Source: Atopsyche davidsoni (taxonomy: Eukaryota; Arthropoda; Insecta; Trichoptera; Hydrobiosidae). From it: DNA of 64,000 nucleotides. Positions 59,363 through 64,000 of this stretch are shown in pieces. Under the pieces are notes generated by a model that worked only from the letters and a program-made list of their open reading frames with translations, did not search any database and was not told where the DNA came from. Positions within the stretch are counted from its first letter, which is position 1, and each line of letters opens with the position of its first letter. Location of the stretch: contig JAILWY010000008.1 in the NCBI GenBank assembly GCA_022113835.1, positions 5,305,001 to 5,369,000 of the forward strand, in the 5' to 3' direction. The translations under genes were made by a program, and so were the position numbers.

Positions 59363-59597
59363 ATTATTATAATTATAAAAGTTACTTTGTATTCTGTCTT
59401 CAGTATGAGTTTATTATTTTTTTTGCATGACTGGTTTCAACCAAATAGACTGGGTCATCATCAGATGCATAACTTAACTGATTAGTTATGCAACTCATGA
59501 TGACCTAGTCTATTTGGTCGAAACTAGTCATGCAAAAAATATAATAAACTCAAAGTGAAGACAGAATACAAAGTTACTTTTATCATTATAATTATTA
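59363..59597. mobile_element. Fold-back MITE family F, copy 2 (longer palindrome)
   Basis: It has the same arms as the 30.8-kb copy (AAAAGTTACTTTGTATTCTG on the left, its complement on the right). Here both half-loops are retained: TTGCATGACTGGTTTC-type sequence and CCAAATAGACTGGGTC on the left, mirrored on the right, so almost the whole 235 bp is palindromic. Copy 1 looks like an internally deleted version. Confidence 0.8.
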
Positions 59598-62144
59598 TTT
59601 CATCAAATATTTATATATAATAAATAAATGATTATTTTTTTTATAATTGTAATATTTACGTAAAATAGTAATTCGTAAAACTACAAAAAAAATCACCGAA
59701 AGAAACTTCGCTTAAAGCGAAAATTTGATAAAAAAATACATACAGTTAACATAATAAAAACAAATTTATTTTGATGAACATTGCTTATAGTAATTAACTA
59801 ATAAAACTATAATATATTTAAGTATAAAAAAGGTAACGTATACTTAGATATAATAAAATACAAGTTAATACAGACATTTAAAAAAATAAATATTACTATC
59901 ATTATTGCAGGTTGAATTTATTTCAAGCTTATTTATCCTATGAAATACTTATAACAGTTTTTCTCTTTGACTTTAAATAAATAAATCTAAATAATCTTTC
60001 GAGGACTAAGCGCAAACCCTCTCTTGAGCTCTGCAATATTGTTTGTTCAAACTGAGATACTCTAGTAAATCAATCACAAATAGTTTCCAGCAAAATGCTC
60101 TTCTAGGTCAGGCTCAATATAATTACCCGCAGAAGATTGACATGTTTATAATCTATTACATGACCGAACAAAATATTTTATGAAGCTTGCACTAAATTAG
60201 TTCATTCAATTAATTTATAAACTAAAAGTTCAGTTATATCAAAGTAACAAATATATAAAATAGTTTATGTAAAAATTAAACAGCAATCAACAAGTAATTC
60301 TTGTATTATCTGTTGAATGCTATATTTCAAACAAAATATCAGATATTATACAAACTATGCCAGTAATAGGTATATGCTTTACGAATATTTAAAAAATCCA
60401 CATTTTTAAGACAGGTTTAATGTGTAAACTATACGTTTTTAGAAAATTGACAATTCGTCTCGTGAACACATTTTTATCTTGCAAAAACAAGGAACATTGA
60501 TTTCTTACTTGCTTTATATCAACTGGTAAAGAGCATTGGACCAAATTCACTTGTGTAGCAAAAATAATAAATATTAACCGAAGATTTCTTATTTTTTCAC
60601 ATTGGAATTCAATATTCAAAATATATTAATGGCGTTCATATCAAGAAATTATATTTAGATATGATATTTATTGTCTTTTTTCAGGTGGTTTTGAATTCGC
60701 TGGATTTCAGAGGTTGTTTTATTATTTTTCGGATGAGTACATACAAATTATTTTCAAACTACCTACTTCAAACAATCATTTGCAACTCAATATAAGAGAG
60801 AGCATTTTATACCATTGTACGGTTTATACAAATTATTTTTAAATAAAATAAAAAAAAACCTTTGGTTGTTTTGTAATAGTAAAAATCTCCTTTAAATCCA
60901 AACGTTTATTTATATTTTAAATTGAAACCTTTTTCTAAATATGCACTTATTGCTCTTGTAATAAGTTAGAGGCTAAAAAATGACAGCCAGACGGTCTTTG
61001 GTGTAGAAATAATGTCTAAGATGATACACAAAATCGCTTCCAATACGCTGGTCTGGTCTGGTCTTTGAGTAAATGGAGACTGTTTGTGATGCTAACAATA
61101 TTGACCCATTTTAGTCTTTGGAGACAGTTTAGCATATCAAATATGAATTTATAGCGAGATGAGATAGCGAGAAAATATTAAAACATATCATATTATTGTA
61201 TTACATACAGATATTAATAGGGTCTTTTAAAACGATTGACTATCTCAAAGCACATATGTAATTTTTTAAAACATAATTTTCTAAATAACATCTCATCTTT
61301 TTTTTATACGTACAAAAGACAATGTGACTTAATATTGAAAGTTTATGAAGAATATTTTATGGTCAAATCATTTTTTAAATCTAATTTATGTTAACTCATT
61401 AAAGCCATGGATAATAAATATATCTTTTTAAAATTAATTAGTGGAAGGTTTATGGTTATTAACTCATTTTTTTTTTTCTGTTTTTCCCTTACTCGGAAAA
61501 AGTAAAGCTGTTTTTTTAATAAAATATTTACAGTCTTGAGATAAGCGGTTAGGTGTGATAGAAAACACCATCGTCCATATCGTGGTTTATTTAAGCACTG
61601 GACTAATGGTATTTCTGATTTATTTTTCAATGTTATTTTTTAATTAATTATAATAAAACATAAAAAATAATTATAACTTATTTTATAGACCATTAGGACA
61701 TATACACATAATCAAAGGTTATAAAGTTTCCAATCACTGAATACGATTGTATTTTGAATTCATGCAATGATATTTTTTAAATACATCGCTTTAGAGTGAA
61801 TGTTTTTTTGTACACCTTAAAAAATAATAAATATAATCATAAAAAAAAATCAATTGAAATTACCGTTAATAAATTGGCCGTGTTCAAGATTGATAAAATT
61901 TATTTACAAATTTAAGTATATAAAACAATTTTATAGAATTTTTAGTCCAAATATTCTATATTTTACTGATTATCGTGAGCCTAAAAACAATCTATTGACT
62001 GAATAAAATTATTGGATGTTAGATTCAAAACATCAATGTGACAATTGCTTTGTGAATCCTTGGATTGCCGAAAAACCGACCAAAACTAATAAAGGGTAGG
62101 AATAACATTAGAAAGCCTCAAATAAACATTGATTACATAGTGAT
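59598..62144. other. AT-rich spacer, no gene seen
   Basis: All frames are of AT-driven composition. GGTCTGGTCTGGTCTT at about 61053 is a short tandem. Confidence 0.45.
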
Positions 62145-62275
62145 CTTTATCAAGTGTCTCTCCTCAGATGAGGCTGGCGACCATTTCATTAAGCATATAC
62201 TCATGTTGAGGCAGTGTTCTTTGTTTTTTAAGAAGAAAATAGTGTAGTGGGTCCCCGGGTCTTTATTTACCGCAG
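62145..62275 (+). repeat. Dispersed mini-ORF repeat, copy C
   Basis: It encodes FIKCLSSDEAGDHFIKHIL then MLRQCSLFFKKKIV and a TAG, in the same frame as copies A and B. It then continues GGGTCCCCGGGTCTTTAT. A 60-codon frame opens upstream at 62065 (MPKNRPKLIKGRNNIRKPQI...), but that part is not shared with the other copies. Confidence 0.75.
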
Positions 62276-62429
62276 TTTTATATTGGAATGAAAAGTCTAC
62301 GTATTGCTGCTCTCGAATAGCATTATTATATAATTTTTTCTTTAGAAAGCTCTGGCGTTTAGATCTGATACTCTTTCTGAAGCTACAGAAACAATACCAC
62401 GAATACTAACCTAGCCTAACCTTATCTAG

Positions 62430-62442
62430 CCCCCCCCCCCCC
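62430..62442 (+). repeat. C homopolymer run
   Basis: A run of 13 or so C residues 35 bp left of the hAT MITE. Length is prone to sequencing error. Confidence 0.7.
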
Positions 62443-62477
62443 TCGAAAAGGTACATCCAGAGCCCATCCCTCTAGAA

Positions 62478-62929
62478 TAGTGGCTCTCAAACTCTTTTGG
62501 CCCACGGACTCCCTTTCATAATCAAAACTTGCCCACGGACCCCCTTTCGTAGTCAAAACTTGCCTACGGACCCCCTTTCATAGTCAAAACTTGTCTACGG
62601 ACCCTGGCTGAAAAACTACATAAATTCATATTATAGACTAGTTGGTGTAAGTATCGACTCTATTAACCTAGCTGACTCACTGCGATGCCTGTTATTACTT
62701 GTATTTTATGCACCTGTCTATATTTTTATTTTACTTAGGACGTAAAAATCGCTAATAATGTATTCATTGTTATTTATTTTAACTTCCATATTAATAAAAA
62801 TGTGTCACAATTTTTTTTATTTTATATTAAACCTTGCGCGGACTCCCTGACGTTTCCATGGACCCCTAAATCGATTTTAATTTTCTAAGGACCCCCTGGG
62901 GTCCGTAGGGACCACTTTGAGAAGCACTA
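62478..62929. mobile_element. hAT-type MITE with 8-bp target-site duplication CTCTAGAA
   Basis: The 452-bp element starts TAGTGGCTCTCAAACTC and ends with the complement of TAGTGCTTCTCAAAGTGG. CTCTAGAA lies directly on both sides (62470-62477, 62930-62937). Eight-base duplications and CAGTGGTTCTCAAAC-type ends are typical of hAT elements. No transposase frame is present, so it is non-autonomous. The left subterminal part carries a 31-bp tandem repeat. Confidence 0.85.
62501..62607. repeat. 31-bp tandem repeat, about 3.4 copies, inside the hAT MITE
   Basis: Units start at 62501, 62532, 62563 and (partial) 62594. Each reads CC(C/T)ACGGAC(C/T)CCCTTTC followed by (A/G)TA(A/G)TCAAAACTTG. The right end of the MITE has a related GGGGTCCGTAGGGACC motif, so these may be subterminal transposase-binding repeats. 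That role is inferred. Confidence 0.8.
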
Positions 62930-62937
62930 CTCTAGAA

Positions 62938-64000
62938 TTATAGTGATCCAAGATGGTTATATTTGAAATACACATTTGAGATTAAAAATACTGTTTTATA
63001 CTTGTTGAAAAACACTCAAAAAAATAAATATATATTTCAGCCAACGTATTTTCAAGCTCACTATACCTTGCCGACCCAGCTTCCTGAAATTCAGTGTTTA
63101 CGACAAGCAGATCGCGCTTTATTAGGGCAGTAGATAGCGGCGCTACCCCCGGCAGACTACCCTTCCACCTGCGAAGTGATTCCTCCAATGCACCCGAAAG
63201 ATTTACGAGCGACGAAGCCTTGCTGATATGAACCTTTGCGACAAATATGAATGTTTTATGACCGCTGGGTGCTGAGATACGACTCACTTTCAGGAATTTT
63301 TATTGTCATTGTCACAACATTCGGTTTTAGTTTGCGAAAACCCAATTAAAATAAAATAAAATTTTTGGTATGTTCATGGAATCTGTTTGGCGTTTTTGTG
63401 AGTTGATTTGAATTCTTGGGTAGCTGGAGGGATTCCCTCAACAACTCAATTATTTTAAGCTTGGAAAAAAATACGTTTATTCACACCTTCACAGCTTTGG
63501 ATCGATGGTATCTTGCAATAAAAAGCCTTTCAAAAACTATATATATTATTTAGTCAAAAATATAAAATTTATTTAATAAAAATTAAAATTCCTGTTTAGG
63601 TGTAAATTATATGACAATATAAAATATATATACATATGACAAACATTAACGTTTAAAGTTTAATTTTGATGCGGATTTTAACCTAAATAAATGTTTATTA
63701 TATGAATATGTGCATATTTGTGTAATGAAGAATAAATTTATAAAATTTATTTGTTAAATATAATGATTTATAGTTTAGTCCACTGCATTAAACTCAAAAG
63801 CTGTCAACTTGATATTTGTGTGACTCGCATAAAAAGATGAAACAATTTTCGAAATTGTTGGGAAATAATTTTTTGAAAACTTTAAACTAATATATAAATA
63901 TAACCAAACATTTGATACGGTGAAATATTTTGAGAATCTGAGTTAATTTTTTTCCTAGAAGAGGGCACATATTGAATGCAGAATTATTGATTTGAGTTGT
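62938..64000. other. AT-rich spacer with one GC-richer patch
   Basis: 63060-63290 is GC-richer with a 101-codon minus frame (63287-62982) reading HKTFIFVAKVHISKASSLVN and EESLRRWKGSLPGVAPLSTA. It could be a decayed transposon frame or a small exon; I recognise no family. Confidence 0.3.

Noticed and set aside
1..64000. CRISPR array, bacterial operon or integrated virus
   Set aside because: No regularly spaced short repeats, no ribosome-binding-site/ORF series, and no frame resembling viral proteins.

Overview
Eukaryotic, very AT-rich nuclear DNA with no complete protein-coding gene that I can support. The mobile-element mix (the 3' end of a RNase H-bearing non-LTR retrotransposon, a hAT-type MITE, a TTAA-flanked piggyBac-like MITE, fold-back elements, tRNA-derived repeats) and short GC-richer islands in AT-rich spacer suggest an arthropod, most likely an insect. 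No species is assigned. Every long open frame is short (at most 111 codons), and most are chance frames in AT-rich DNA.

Layout. 0.7-20 kb: AT-rich spacer with a few GC-richer islands (about 0.75, 3.4, 12.0, 14.8 and 17.1 kb), a decayed ~200-bp tandem repeat near 9 kb, one possible coding block at 15.4 kb, and copies of two dispersed repeats. 19.7-22.3 kb: a fold-back element with 45-bp perfect arms, a minus-strand unit with RNA polymerase III A and B boxes followed by a T-run, a copy of a dispersed mini-ORF repeat, and a TTAA-bounded MITE. 25-39 kb: a local duplication, several possible regulatory islands, two small possible exons, a fold-back MITE at 30.8 kb, a terminal-inverted-repeat element carrying a tRNA-like core at 33.2 kb, and a young 239-bp tandem duplication at 38.7 kb. 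40-50 kb: a large GC-richer island at 40.8-41.2 kb, G-run DNA at 47.4 kb, C-run DNA at 48.7 kb, and a second tRNA-core copy. 53.5-54.6 kb: the best-supported coding relic, a LINE 3' end whose RNase H part is inverted relative to the rest, bounded by a 13-bp direct repeat. 56.9-63 kb: the third tRNA-core element (51-bp perfect arms), a second copy of the 30.8-kb fold-back, a fourth mini-ORF copy, and a hAT-type MITE with an 8-bp target-site duplication.

Overall this looks like intergenic or long-intron sequence: a repeat-littered region with scattered island-like segments that could be enhancers. Nothing here forms a pathway or operon. The most distinctive items are the tRNA-core inverted-repeat family, the dispersed mini-ORF repeat kept open in four copies, and the twin-primed LINE.
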